Source of the DNA: Candidatus Saccharimonadota bacterium
GTDB taxonomy: Bacteria; Patescibacteriota; Saccharimonadia; Saccharimonadales; Saccharimonadaceae
Direction of reading: 5' to 3'
DNA: 64,000 nucleotides
Assembly (NCBI GenBank): GCA_030528625.1
Contig: JAUMYN010000001.1
Span: 372,001 to 436,000, forward strand
Of this stretch, positions 45,131 through 52,943 are shown one piece after another. Below the pieces are notes generated by a model, which was not told the origin of the DNA, searched no databases, and worked only from the letters and a program-made list of their open reading frames with translations. Both the position numbers and the translations under genes were made by a program. Positions within the stretch are counted from its first letter, which is position 1. Each line of letters starts with the position of its first letter.

Positions 45131-45854
45131 TCTTGCCAAGACCAGCGCCATCGGCCTCATCAGCGGCTATCTCATCTGGCTCTCCGTCAGCGGCGGCCTC
45201 AACATCTACATCCATCCGCGCTACCATTCGTTCACGCTGATCATGGCCGTTCTGGCCGCTGGATTCACGCTCAGCGACTTGTGCTGGCAACTCTGGCGGC
45301 GCTATCGCAAGCGTAGCAGCCTTGCCTGGAGCCGTTCATTAGGCCGCCCCCAACTGCTCAGCCTGATTACTGTCGCTATTGTTTTATTGGGTATCAGCCT
45401 GCCGCCACGACCGCTGTCACTGCACGCCGTGAATCAGCGTGCGCCGGAGCAGCAAAGCTTTATCGCCGAGAGTAACTGCCATCCGCCCGAAACCAACGCG
45501 GCAGGACAAACCCTGCTGTATCGATGGCTTTCGGCCGTGCAAGCCTGCGAACAGCCCGCCGAACTGACTGGCCATAACCTGACGCTGATCGGTTTTATTA
45601 CCGAACGACCGGACAAGCCGGACAGCTTCTGGCTGACCCGTTTTGTCGTCAGTTGCTGCGCGGTCGATTCGACACCTCTCCGTGTAGAAATTATCGCCCC
45701 GCAGTGGCGAGCACGCTATGCGCCAGGGCAATGGCTGCGCGTTAGCGGCACGACCGTCCGCCAGTCCGACGGCAGTATGGTCATCACTAGCGCCACCCTC
45801 ACCCCCATCACCGAACCCGACACGCCATACGAATTTCTGGGCTCGCTTGAATAA
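45120..45854 (+). CDS. DUF1980 / TIGR03943 family membrane protein
   Basis: The 244-residue protein has N-terminal membrane helices (about 8-28, 36-55 and 78-93) and a C-terminal domain with FWLTRFVVSCCAVDSTPLRVEI, GQWLRVSG and the closing DTPYEF, which fits the DUF1980/YcgQ family found with DUF318 permeases. The pair is thought to handle metal ions or act as an exporter; direct function is not known to me. Both genes sit inside the metal-linked stretch. Confidence 0.85.
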   Translation: MWANLAKTSAIGLISGYLIWLSVSGGLNIYIHPRYHSFTLIMAVLAAGFTLSDLCWQLWRRYRKRSSLAWSRSLGRPQLLSLITVAIVLLGISLPPRPLSLHAVNQRAPEQQSFIAESNCHPPETNAAGQTLLYRWLSAVQACEQPAELTGHNLTLIGFITERPDKPDSFWLTRFVVSCCAVDSTPLRVEIIAPQWRARYAPGQWLRVSGTTVRQSDGSMVITSATLTPITEPDTPYEFLGSLE

Positions 45855-45932
45855 TATTGTCAGACACCAGGCGCGATATAGACATAGCTTCCTACGCCGC
45901 CATCCGCGCTAGGTCGCAAGCTTATTCATAGC

Positions 45933-46466
45933 TTATTCATCATCAGCATTCTGCCACTTTTTCACCGCGCCATTCTCCTGATAGTACTCGTGTCGACGCC
46001 ACTCCTCCATCAAGGACGCGTCCTGCTCCAGCACCGCTAACTCGGCATACAGCTCCTCCAGCCTCATCTCATCAGGATACGCCCCGGTGTCAGAGAAGGG
46101 CGTGCGGCCGCGCCGTTGGCACCACTGATTGAGAAAGTGCAGCCGCTTGGTGCAAATATAGCCCGGCTTGGCACAGTGCAAGCGAAAATCATGCAGCGTC
46201 GCAATCGGCTGCGCTTCGTCGCGATAGGCCTCGCACTTGTACATCACCCAGATCAGCGGCGTAGCAAAGGTCATAGCGTCGCTAATCGTCTGTTGTTGAG
46301 TGCGCAGCGCGTCCAGCGTCGCTCGCGCCGTTGTCGTGTCGCTGCCAGCCAGCTTGGCGCGCATCAACGCACGCTCCGCCTGTGCCAGCTGTTCGCCAAG
46401 GCGCCGATACTCGCCATACATCCGAAGCAGGCGATCAACTGCCATCCGTGTCGACTCGCCGCTCAT
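45933..46466 (-). CDS. Unknown helical protein in the nicotianamine synthase operon
   Basis: The 177-residue protein overlaps the end of the COG0523 gene by four bases (ATGA), so it is co-translated with it. It is mostly helix, with two coiled-coil-like parts (residues 5-65 and 130-165) and a central region holding YKCEAYRDEAQ, HCAKPGYICTKRLHFLNQWC. Four cysteines and several histidines there could bind a metal. No family is recognised. Its place in the operon suggests a role with the metal proteins. Confidence 0.65.
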   Translation of the reverse strand: MSGESTRMAVDRLLRMYGEYRRLGEQLAQAERALMRAKLAGSDTTTARATLDALRTQQQTISDAMTFATPLIWVMYKCEAYRDEAQPIATLHDFRLHCAKPGYICTKRLHFLNQWCQRRGRTPFSDTGAYPDEMRLEELYAELAVLEQDASLMEEWRRHEYYQENGAVKKWQNADDE

Positions 46467-47353
46467 ACTAATATCTCCTCAAGGGTTGCACGGTGTATCA
46501 TATGCGCCGCCGTGCCGATGCAAACGAGTTGACACGGCTCATCGTCACTCGGCGTCACCATGCACTGCCGCGGCGTCGCCTCGACATGATACCGCTGCGT
46601 ACCGTCCGTAAAGCCGCCCTTCAGCCGCCGTAGTCCGTGAGATACCTGCAACACCCGCCAAGCCTCCCGCACTTGCTGTGGACTGAGCGCCATATCCGCC
46701 ACCTGTAGCACCGTATAATTCATATCCGTCTCAGCAAGCGGTGCCGCATCGATCATCAACACCGCCGCCAGCACCTGAGAAGGGCGATAGAGCGCGTTCA
46801 CTCCGAACATCCCATGATCAGCCCACACCACGCTATCAACGCCGCTCGCCGCCAGCATGGCCGTCACCGCCCGACGCTGCTCAGTCGTGATGGCATCGCC
46901 CTTACTGACGATCACTAAGTCGGCTACCTGTAGTTCAGTGCGCATAGGAGGCGACACCAGCGCTGGCTCCGTCTCTAGTGCGTCCAGTACATACAACGAT
47001 TGCGCTAACTCGTAACGCTCCAGAACATCACTCGCCGCCAATTTTTCGATCAGACGCACCGTATTAGCCACGCCGGTCGACTCGATAATCACCGGTCGAT
47101 CGCTCTGCTGAGCAAACTCCTCCAGGAGCCGCACCAGTTCGTCGCCATCATGACAGCAAATACACGCCCCAGCGATGGTCGCCACCTCCTTAGCGCGAGC
47201 CGCCAAGGTCTGCGTATCAACGCTGACTGAGGCAAATTCATTCTCGATCACTCGCGCCTTCCGAAGAAACGGCTGCCGTAGCAAAAAGTCAACCACTGTC
47301 GTCTTGCCAGCCCCCAATGCACCATTTACTAGATAAAGCGACGGTTTTGCCAT
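46463..47353 (-). CDS. COG0523 GTPase, second copy
   Basis: The 296-residue G3E GTPase has Walker A GALGAGKT at 11-18, ENEFASVSVD near 37, the metal motif CICC at 64-67, and VSKGDAIT as guanine-binding segment. It is parallel to the copy at 42515 but lacks that protein's N-terminal extension. It shares one base with the end of the nicotianamine synthase gene, so it belongs to that operon. A zinc chaperone role is inferred from family and context. Confidence 0.88.
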   Translation of the reverse strand: MAKPSLYLVNGALGAGKTTVVDFLLRQPFLRKARVIENEFASVSVDTQTLAARAKEVATIAGACICCHDGDELVRLLEEFAQQSDRPVIIESTGVANTVRLIEKLAASDVLERYELAQSLYVLDALETEPALVSPPMRTELQVADLVIVSKGDAITTEQRRAVTAMLAASGVDSVVWADHGMFGVNALYRPSQVLAAVLMIDAAPLAETDMNYTVLQVADMALSPQQVREAWRVLQVSHGLRRLKGGFTDGTQRYHVEATPRQCMVTPSDDEPCQLVCIGTAAHMIHRATLEEILV

Positions 47354-48135
47354 TAGGACTCCTCCTTGGCATATACGTATACCGAATTTATGATTTCATC
47401 GTGCGGATGATAGGCAACAAGCGGCCTAACCTGCCGCAAGTCGTCCACTGCTAGCGCCGGATAAAGGAGCGATTTGGCGCCAGTTGCCGCCCGTACCACC
47501 AGCCGCCCATCGGACTTCAGAGCCGGCAAGACGTTATCGATAATCCGCTGCTTGACGGCCCGATCACCGCCCGCCAGGCCTGCCACGTAGATCACATCAT
47601 AAGCTTCAAGCGGCAGGGCGATAGTAGCGCCATCATCGGTCAGATTGGCGACTGTCCAGTCCAGTGCTTGAGCCAACGCCGCAGCCAAGTCGGTCGCCTC
47701 AGGATTGCTGTCAATCAGCGTCAATTGCGCTGCCGTCTGCTGCCACAAATACCAACCAGTGAGCGGCAGGGGACCGCTGCCAATCATAGCGACACGCGTC
47801 TCGGTCGTCAACTGTTTACCCGAACCGGCCAGCAGACCGACCTCGCGACGCACTAATTCCTGATAATGAGCGCCGTACCAAAATCGTGCCAGCTCTTTGC
47901 GAGGCTGCTTGGCGCTGATGATACGTCGCGCCCAATAGACCTCCATGGCCGCCTCGGAAGCGGCACAGCGGCACTGTACGTCGCGGCACAGCGACGCGTC
48001 ACACCATGCCGGCAAATTTTGACATCGCACCACCGAGGCTACCAAAGCGGAAAATGCGGCATTCACTGCTGGCGAGGGCGCCACGTCAGGCAATGCCATT
48101 ACCTTCATAATTGCTTGTTCCATGACGACCATCAT
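47353..48135 (-). CDS. Nicotianamine synthase family protein
   Basis: The 260-residue protein matches nicotianamine synthases along its length: FWYGAHYQELVRREVGLL (plant FPYY-NY-L-x3-E), the SAM-binding IGSGPLPLTG at 118-127, AYDVIYVAGLAGGDR, LVVRAATGAKSLLYPAL and the closing YHPHDEIINSV. These enzymes condense aminobutyrate units from SAM into nicotianamine or, in bacteria, opine metallophore precursors that bind Zn, Ni, Co or Fe. An N-terminal cluster of five cysteines (38-57) is unusual. The start could also be an internal ATG. No opine dehydrogenase or exporter is adjacent. It leads an operon with COG0523 and an unknown gene, divergent from a Fur-family regulator. Confidence 0.9.
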   Translation of the reverse strand: MMVVMEQAIMKVMALPDVAPSPAVNAAFSALVASVVRCQNLPAWCDASLCRDVQCRCAASEAAMEVYWARRIISAKQPRKELARFWYGAHYQELVRREVGLLAGSGKQLTTETRVAMIGSGPLPLTGWYLWQQTAAQLTLIDSNPEATDLAAALAQALDWTVANLTDDGATIALPLEAYDVIYVAGLAGGDRAVKQRIIDNVLPALKSDGRLVVRAATGAKSLLYPALAVDDLRQVRPLVAYHPHDEIINSVYVYAKEES

Positions 48136-48152
48136 GACAGACTGCCGTGCCT

Positions 48153-48171
48153 ATTGCAAATTTGTTGCAAT
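48153..48171. promoter_or_regulatory. Perfect 7-5-7 palindrome between metallophore operon and Fur-family gene
   Basis: ATTGCAA (48153-48159), five bases, TTGCAAT (48165-48171) is a perfect inverted repeat of the size of a Fur/Zur box. It overlaps the -35 region (TTGCAA) of the regulator promoter, whose TATACT is at 48178-48183, and lies 18 nt before the operon start on the other strand. The regulator is the obvious candidate to bind it. Confidence 0.65.
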
Positions 48172-48189
48172 AATTGCTATACTTGCAGC

Positions 48190-48603
48190 ATGCATCTGTC
48201 CGCTATTCTATCGGCGCACCACCTTCGCAACACCAAGCCGCGCCAAGCAGTGTTCGCTGCGCTACAGCGCGCCGCCGCGCCGCTCACCATCAGTCACCTT
48301 ATCGCCCAATGTTCCACCATCGATCGCACCAGCATTTATCGCACCTTGCAGCTTTTCACTCGGCACGGCATCGTCTCGGTAGTACCTATCGGCTGGAAGC
48401 GCGCCTATGAGCTAGCCGAACCGTTCATGCCGCATCATCACCATCTACAGTGCACTCGCTGCCGCCGTCTCATCGATATTCAGACACCAGAACTTGAGCA
48501 GCTCATCGCTGCCATTAGCCAGCGGCATCATTTTCAGCCGACCGATCATCATTTCGAAATCAATGGCTTCTGCCGCTCGTGCCAGCACTCAACCACCAAC
48601 TAA
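48190..48603 (+). CDS. Fur-family metal regulator (Zur-like)
   Basis: The 137-residue protein has a winged helix (LRNTKPRQAVFAALQ, then ISHLIAQCSTIDRTSIYRTLQLFTRHGIV) and a dimerisation domain with PHHHHLQCTRC. Structural zinc ligands are Cys88/Cys91 and Cys128/Cys131, as in Fur-family members. TATACT ends 6 nt before the ATG. Divergence from the nicotianamine synthase operon and a palindrome between them suggest it represses that operon when metal is plentiful. Whether it senses zinc or another metal is not decidable here. Confidence 0.88.
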   Translation: MHLSAILSAHHLRNTKPRQAVFAALQRAAAPLTISHLIAQCSTIDRTSIYRTLQLFTRHGIVSVVPIGWKRAYELAEPFMPHHHHLQCTRCRRLIDIQTPELEQLIAAISQRHHFQPTDHHFEINGFCRSCQHSTTN

Positions 48604-48605
48604 AA

Positions 48606-48640
48606 AAGCGCCAGGTAAGGGTGGGCATCACCTGGCGCTT
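48606..48640. terminator. Strong terminator, best on the minus strand
   Basis: An 11-bp perfect stem (48606-48616 with 48630-48640) has TTTTTT following on the minus strand, ending the leftward transcript from 48922. On the plus strand it follows the Fur-family gene with ATTT. Confidence 0.85.
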
Positions 48641-48922
48641 ATTTACCCTTCAACCCACCCGAGCTCACATTTCGCTAGTTGAAGCGTCTGCGGTCAAAAA
48701 CTCCAAAAGACCGGCGCCTGACCAATGGTCAATACCCCTGAGGGTACTCCCGCGAAAAATGGTTCGCCTTTGAAAAAGGGCAGTTAAAGGGGTTAGTATG
48801 CGCGTAACGTTGAACTGCAGAAAGTGGAGGGTAAGAATACTTGCTGCCATTGCGCGCAACCTAACATATAGTTAGAATAGGGGGTATAAGGTGCGTTGGA
48901 TTGAGCCTCAGCTCAACCAATC
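48606..48922 (-). ncRNA. Leftward transcript of about 320 nt, possible ncRNA
   Basis: A perfect consensus promoter and a strong terminator delimit this minus-strand unit. Near its 5' end is the hairpin TTGAGC-tgag-GCTCAA. Further short stems include CTAAC/GTTAG, GCGAA/TTCGC, TACCC/GGGTA and TGACC/GGTCA. A 61-codon frame (48665-48850) from an ATG reads MAASILTLHFLQ and could be translated, but it has no clear ribosome site and resembles nothing I know. I found no match by eye to tmRNA, RNase P, SRP or 6S RNA. Stable RNA is my preferred reading. Confidence 0.5.
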
Positions 48923-48928
48923 AGTGCC

Positions 48929-48957
48929 ATTATAGCAAACATTTGACAAAGTGTCAA
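48929..48957 (-). promoter_or_regulatory. Consensus promoter of the leftward transcript
   Basis: On the minus strand TTGACA (48952-48957), a 17-nt spacer and TATAAT (48929-48934) match consensus at all twelve positions. It is one of the two strongest promoters in the window. Confidence 0.85.
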
Positions 48958-48970
48958 CACTTTTTGCAAT
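48943..48970 (+). promoter_or_regulatory. dprA promoter
   Basis: TTGACA (48943-48948), a 16-nt spacer and TGCAAT (48965-48970) end 7 nt before the dprA ATG. The -35 overlaps that of the leftward promoter in a palindrome. Confidence 0.6.
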
Positions 48971-48977
48971 AAAAGTC

Positions 48978-49844
48978 ATGGAAATCAATAGAATTTATCC
49001 AGATGAGCATCCTTTCACCCAGATATTGGCGACTATTGCTAAACCGCCAAAAAGCTTGTGCTTTATAGGAAACCTCCCAACAGAGCGGCCGCCTGTTGTC
49101 GCCATCGTTGGTTCGCGCAAGCCGACCAGCTACGGCCGCGAGGTTACCGAGCGCCTCAGTTACGACCTGGCGCAGGCCGGCTGTCTCATCGTCAGCGGGC
49201 TGGCGCTCGGTGTGGACGGTATCGCTCACCGAGCAGCGCTAGAAGCGGGCGGTCAAACCATTGGCATCGTCACCAATCAGCTACCGGATATTTCGCCGCG
49301 CTCGCATCGCCGGCTGGCTGAGGACATTATCAAGCAGGGCGGGGCCATTTTCAGCGAATGGGGCCCGGGCGACACGGCGGTGGTCAGCCGCTGGAGTTTT
49401 TTAGAGCGCAATCGGCTAGTGTCCGGCCTGGCTGATGCGGTGATTATTACCGAGGCAGCGGCCCGCAGCGGCACGTTAAATACCGCGGCCCACGCGCTGA
49501 CTCAGGGACGCGACGTCTTTGTGGTGCCGGGCAATATCACTAGCCCGCTGTCGGCCGGCTGCAATGCGTTGTTGCATCAAGGCGCCAATCCGGTGTTAGC
49601 AGCAGCTGATGTACTGGCCGTAGTGGCGCCAGAGCAGCGTGCCCAACACGATACGCCGCTGCCGCTGGGCGCCTCGCCAGCCGAGGATAACATTATCAGG
49701 CTGCTCCAACAGGGCCTGCGCGACGGTGATCAGTTACAGCAGCAGTCCGGCCTGAGCCCGGCTGATTTTGCAACGGCGCTGACCATGCTGGAAATCAACG
49801 GCGTCGTCAAACCGCTGGGCGCCAACACTTGGAAATTATCGTAA
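48978..49844 (+). CDS. dprA: DNA processing protein DprA
   Basis: The 288-residue protein has the DprA Rossmann core: VAIVGSRKPTSYG, GCLIVSGLALGVDGIAH, FLERNRLVSGLADAVIITEAAARSGTLNTA, and PGNITSPLSAGCN. DprA loads RecA on incoming single-stranded DNA during transformation. A C-terminal winged-helix-like region (about 215-285) follows. The start at 48978 is 7 nt after TGCAAT. Natural uptake of DNA is common in Saccharibacteria, so a role in competence is plausible. Confidence 0.94.
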   Translation: MEINRIYPDEHPFTQILATIAKPPKSLCFIGNLPTERPPVVAIVGSRKPTSYGREVTERLSYDLAQAGCLIVSGLALGVDGIAHRAALEAGGQTIGIVTNQLPDISPRSHRRLAEDIIKQGGAIFSEWGPGDTAVVSRWSFLERNRLVSGLADAVIITEAAARSGTLNTAAHALTQGRDVFVVPGNITSPLSAGCNALLHQGANPVLAAADVLAVVAPEQRAQHDTPLPLGASPAEDNIIRLLQQGLRDGDQLQQQSGLSPADFATALTMLEINGVVKPLGANTWKLS

Positions 49845-49863
49845 TATATGGTATAGTGGAGAA

Positions 49864-50496
49864 ATGGAATTACCGGCTACACCCCGGCGCACCAGAGGCA
49901 GCCTCATTCGAGATGTATTCACCTGGCCGAATGTCATCAGCGCGATCGGCTATCGATTGGTGCACCGCGGCAGCCAACAACTCACAACACCCCGTGGTGT
50001 CGCCGAGGTGGCAGTCGGACGGGCACTAGATCTGGCAGATGGCGCCGTGGCGCGTGCCACTGGACAAGAAACCGACCTTGGTGCCGCAGTAGACGCCAGC
50101 CTAGACAAGCTCGGCATGGGCAAGATCCTCCTAGAAGCCTGGCGCACCAAGGCAGCGCCACGCCCATTATTGGCGGCAATCGCATTGTTTAATGTTACCA
50201 ACGGTGTCGCCTCGCTGATTGCCTCGACACGCCACCCCGAGGAGTCATATCGCCCGCCGCGCTCCGGCAAACTCGCCATGGCTTTGAGTAATGCAGCGCT
50301 CCTGTCGCACTGTATCGGCACAGCCAGTGAGCACATTAGCGGTCGCGAAGCATCTCGCCGCAGCGAGCGGTGGCGACAACTCGGCACAGCCGCCTTCGCT
50401 GCTTATTTGCCGCTAGCCGTTCATGCCGCTGGGCACTACATACGACGAGCTGCCATGCCGCGGCGAGCGGATGACGCGCCATCAGCACACCGCTAA
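49864..50496 (+). CDS. CDP-alcohol phosphatidyltransferase family protein
   Basis: The 210-residue membrane protein carries the full family motif D-x2-DG-x2-AR-x8-G-x3-D-x3-D at residues 56-82 (DLADGAVAR, then DLGAAVDASLDK). Such enzymes swap CMP from a CDP-alcohol for another alcohol in phospholipid synthesis. The hydrophobic segments are weaker than usual. TATAGT ends 6 nt before the ATG. The headgroup cannot be told. Confidence 0.88.
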   Translation: MELPATPRRTRGSLIRDVFTWPNVISAIGYRLVHRGSQQLTTPRGVAEVAVGRALDLADGAVARATGQETDLGAAVDASLDKLGMGKILLEAWRTKAAPRPLLAAIALFNVTNGVASLIASTRHPEESYRPPRSGKLAMALSNAALLSHCIGTASEHISGREASRRSERWRQLGTAAFAAYLPLAVHAAGHYIRRAAMPRRADDAPSAHR

Positions 50497-50533
50497 TTTG
50501 GCATTTTTGGCGCAAGCGTTTATTATAAAAGAG

Positions 50534-52885
50534 ATGAAGCACCTGGTTATTGTTGAGTCCCCAGCCAAGGCCAAGACGATTGAAAAGTACTTAGGTCGTG
50601 ATTTTCATGTTCTGTCAAGCGTGGGGCACATTCGCTCAATTGTCAAAAAAACCAAAGACGGCACGCCGCCGATTGATGTGGCGAATGATTTTTATGCCCA
50701 GTACGAAGTTGATCCTGAAAAGAAAAAAGTCATCAGCGAGCTAAAAAAGGCCGTTAAAGCGGTCGGCAAAGACAATGTCTGGCTGGCAACCGATGAAGAC
50801 CGCGAAGGAGAGGCGATTGCCTGGCACCTCTGTAAAGTGCTGGATTTGCCGATCGAAACTACCAAACGCATCGTCTTTCATGAGATTACCAAAGACGCCA
50901 TCACTGCGGCCATTAAGCAGCCACGCACGGTGGATATGAATCTAGTGCAGGCGCAGCAGGCGCGACAGATCCTCGACCGACTGGTTGGGTTTGAGCTCAG
51001 TCCAGTGGTGTGGCAAAAAGTTCCCGGCGGCAAATCAGCCGGCCGCGTACAGAGTCCAGCGGTGCGGCTGATCGTTGAGCGCGAACGCGAAATTATGGCC
51101 TTTGAAGGAGCGGCGCAGTTTAAGGTAACGGCCGTATTCTTTGCTGACGGCCAAGAATTTAAGGCCGAACTGAACCAAAAGTTTGATACGGAGGATGACG
51201 CCCGCGCCTTCTTGGAAAGCCTGCGGGGCGCCCGCTTTACTGTCGGCGACATCACCAAAGCACCCGGCACGCGCAATTCATCGGCGCCATTCACCACCTC
51301 GACCTTACAACAGGAAGCCAACGCCCGCCTTGGCATGGGCTCTAAAGCTACTATGGCCGCCGCCCAAAAGCTATATCAAGCGGGTAAAATCACCTATATG
51401 CGAACCGACTCAGTCAACCTGAGCGGACAGGCCATCGCCAGCGCCACTGACTTTATCAAACGACTGTACGGGCCGGAATATTCCACGGTACGCAAATTCA
51501 AAACCAAGTCAGCCAGCGCCCAGGAAGCCCACGAGGCGATTCGTCCGACCGATATAACACTAGAGACCGCTTCATCTGACGACCGTGATCAGCGACTATA
51601 CGACCTGATTCGCCGCCGCACGCTGGCATCACAGATGGCGCCGGCAAAACTGGAAAAAACTACCGTGACGGTTTGCATCGAAGGGGCGAGTGCGCCCGCG
51701 GAGCTTCTATTCGAAGCCAAAGGTGAAGTCATCACCTTTGACGGCTTTTTGCGCGTCTACGGCGGCGGCAAAGAGGCCTTCCTGCCGCAGCTCGCCAGCG
51801 GCGATGCCCTCAGTACCCACGATATTACCGCTCGCCAAACCTTCGCCCGGCCACCAGCCCGCTACACCGAAGGCTCACTGGTCAAAAAACTGGAAGACCT
51901 CGGCATTGGCCGACCAAGCACCTACGCCACCATCATCGACACCGTTCAGACCCGCGGTTATGTTGAAAAGGGCGACGGCGAAGGCCAACCGCGCGATGTT
52001 ATTACGCTAACCTACAACGGCGAAACCGTGGAGCGCGATATTGTGCAGGAAAAAACTGGCTCTACCAAAGGGAAGTTGTTGCCAACACCAAGCGGGGAAC
52101 TGATCGCTGACTTTTTGACCGATCACTTCACACAAATCGTTGACTATGATTTCACGGCCAATGTTGAGACTGAATTTGACCATATCGCCAGCGCTGAGCT
52201 CGCCAAAAGCGACATGCTGCACGGTTTTTACACACCGTTTCACAAGTTGATTGAACAATCAGGCGGCATCGACCGCAGCAAAGTCGGCGCCAGTCGCGAA
52301 GTCGGCACAGACCCAAAGACTGGCCAGCCGATCATCGCGCGCTTTGGCCGGTTTGGCCCAATGTTACAACTCGGCAGTACCGAAGGCGACACCAAGCCGC
52401 AGTTCGCGCCGCTACCAAAGGGCGCCAAAATCGAAACCGTCACCCTAAAAGAGGCTCTCAAGGCCTTTGAATTGCCACGCTTAGTGGGACAGACCGCAGA
52501 CGGCCAAGACATCAAAGCCAATATCGGGCGTTTCGGCCCATACATTCAGATTGGTAAATTATTTGTTTCCATCAAGGACGATGATCCGCGCGAGATCACC
52601 GAAGCCCGCGCCCGCGAACTGTACGCCGCCAAGCTCAAAGCCGAGGCAGAAAAAAATATCGCCGATTTTGGCGACGGCATCAAAGTCCTGAACGGCCGCT
52701 TTGGCCCCTACATCACTGACGGCACAAAGAACATCAAAATCCCCAAAGACACGGACCCGAAATCAATTACCCATGAGCAGGCGCTTGAGCTCCTAAAAAC
52801 CGCGCCTACCAAGGGCAGGGTACGACGCGCTCGCACCAAGACAATAGTAGAAAAGTCAGCCGTTCGTCGCAGCTCGAAGCCATAG
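50534..52885 (+). CDS. topA: DNA topoisomerase I
   Basis: The product is 783 residues from the ATG at 50534 (KHLVIVESPAKAKTIEKYLG), 7 nt after TATTAT. TDEDREGEAIAWH gives the Toprim acidic residues and YMRTDSVNLS the active-site Tyr. The C-terminus has three to four repeats of the type IGRFGPYIQIG and NGRFGPYITDG in place of the Cys zinc fingers of E. coli TopA. The enzyme relaxes negative supercoils. Confidence 0.96.
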   Translation: MKHLVIVESPAKAKTIEKYLGRDFHVLSSVGHIRSIVKKTKDGTPPIDVANDFYAQYEVDPEKKKVISELKKAVKAVGKDNVWLATDEDREGEAIAWHLCKVLDLPIETTKRIVFHEITKDAITAAIKQPRTVDMNLVQAQQARQILDRLVGFELSPVVWQKVPGGKSAGRVQSPAVRLIVEREREIMAFEGAAQFKVTAVFFADGQEFKAELNQKFDTEDDARAFLESLRGARFTVGDITKAPGTRNSSAPFTTSTLQQEANARLGMGSKATMAAAQKLYQAGKITYMRTDSVNLSGQAIASATDFIKRLYGPEYSTVRKFKTKSASAQEAHEAIRPTDITLETASSDDRDQRLYDLIRRRTLASQMAPAKLEKTTVTVCIEGASAPAELLFEAKGEVITFDGFLRVYGGGKEAFLPQLASGDALSTHDITARQTFARPPARYTEGSLVKKLEDLGIGRPSTYATIIDTVQTRGYVEKGDGEGQPRDVITLTYNGETVERDIVQEKTGSTKGKLLPTPSGELIADFLTDHFTQIVDYDFTANVETEFDHIASAELAKSDMLHGFYTPFHKLIEQSGGIDRSKVGASREVGTDPKTGQPIIARFGRFGPMLQLGSTEGDTKPQFAPLPKGAKIETVTLKEALKAFELPRLVGQTADGQDIKANIGRFGPYIQIGKLFVSIKDDDPREITEARARELYAAKLKAEAEKNIADFGDGIKVLNGRFGPYITDGTKNIKIPKDTDPKSITHEQALELLKTAPTKGRVRRARTKTIVEKSAVRRSSKP

Positions 52886-52943
52886 GGCCGCCGCTTCTCA
52901 AAAGCTATAGCGTTTTACAGCACTTTATGATATAATAATATTC

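Noticed and set aside
48606-48922. tmRNA, 6S RNA or RNase P RNA on the minus strand before dprA
   Set aside because: There is no T-arm with CCA, no long rod-like pairing of the two ends and none of the conserved RNase P strings.
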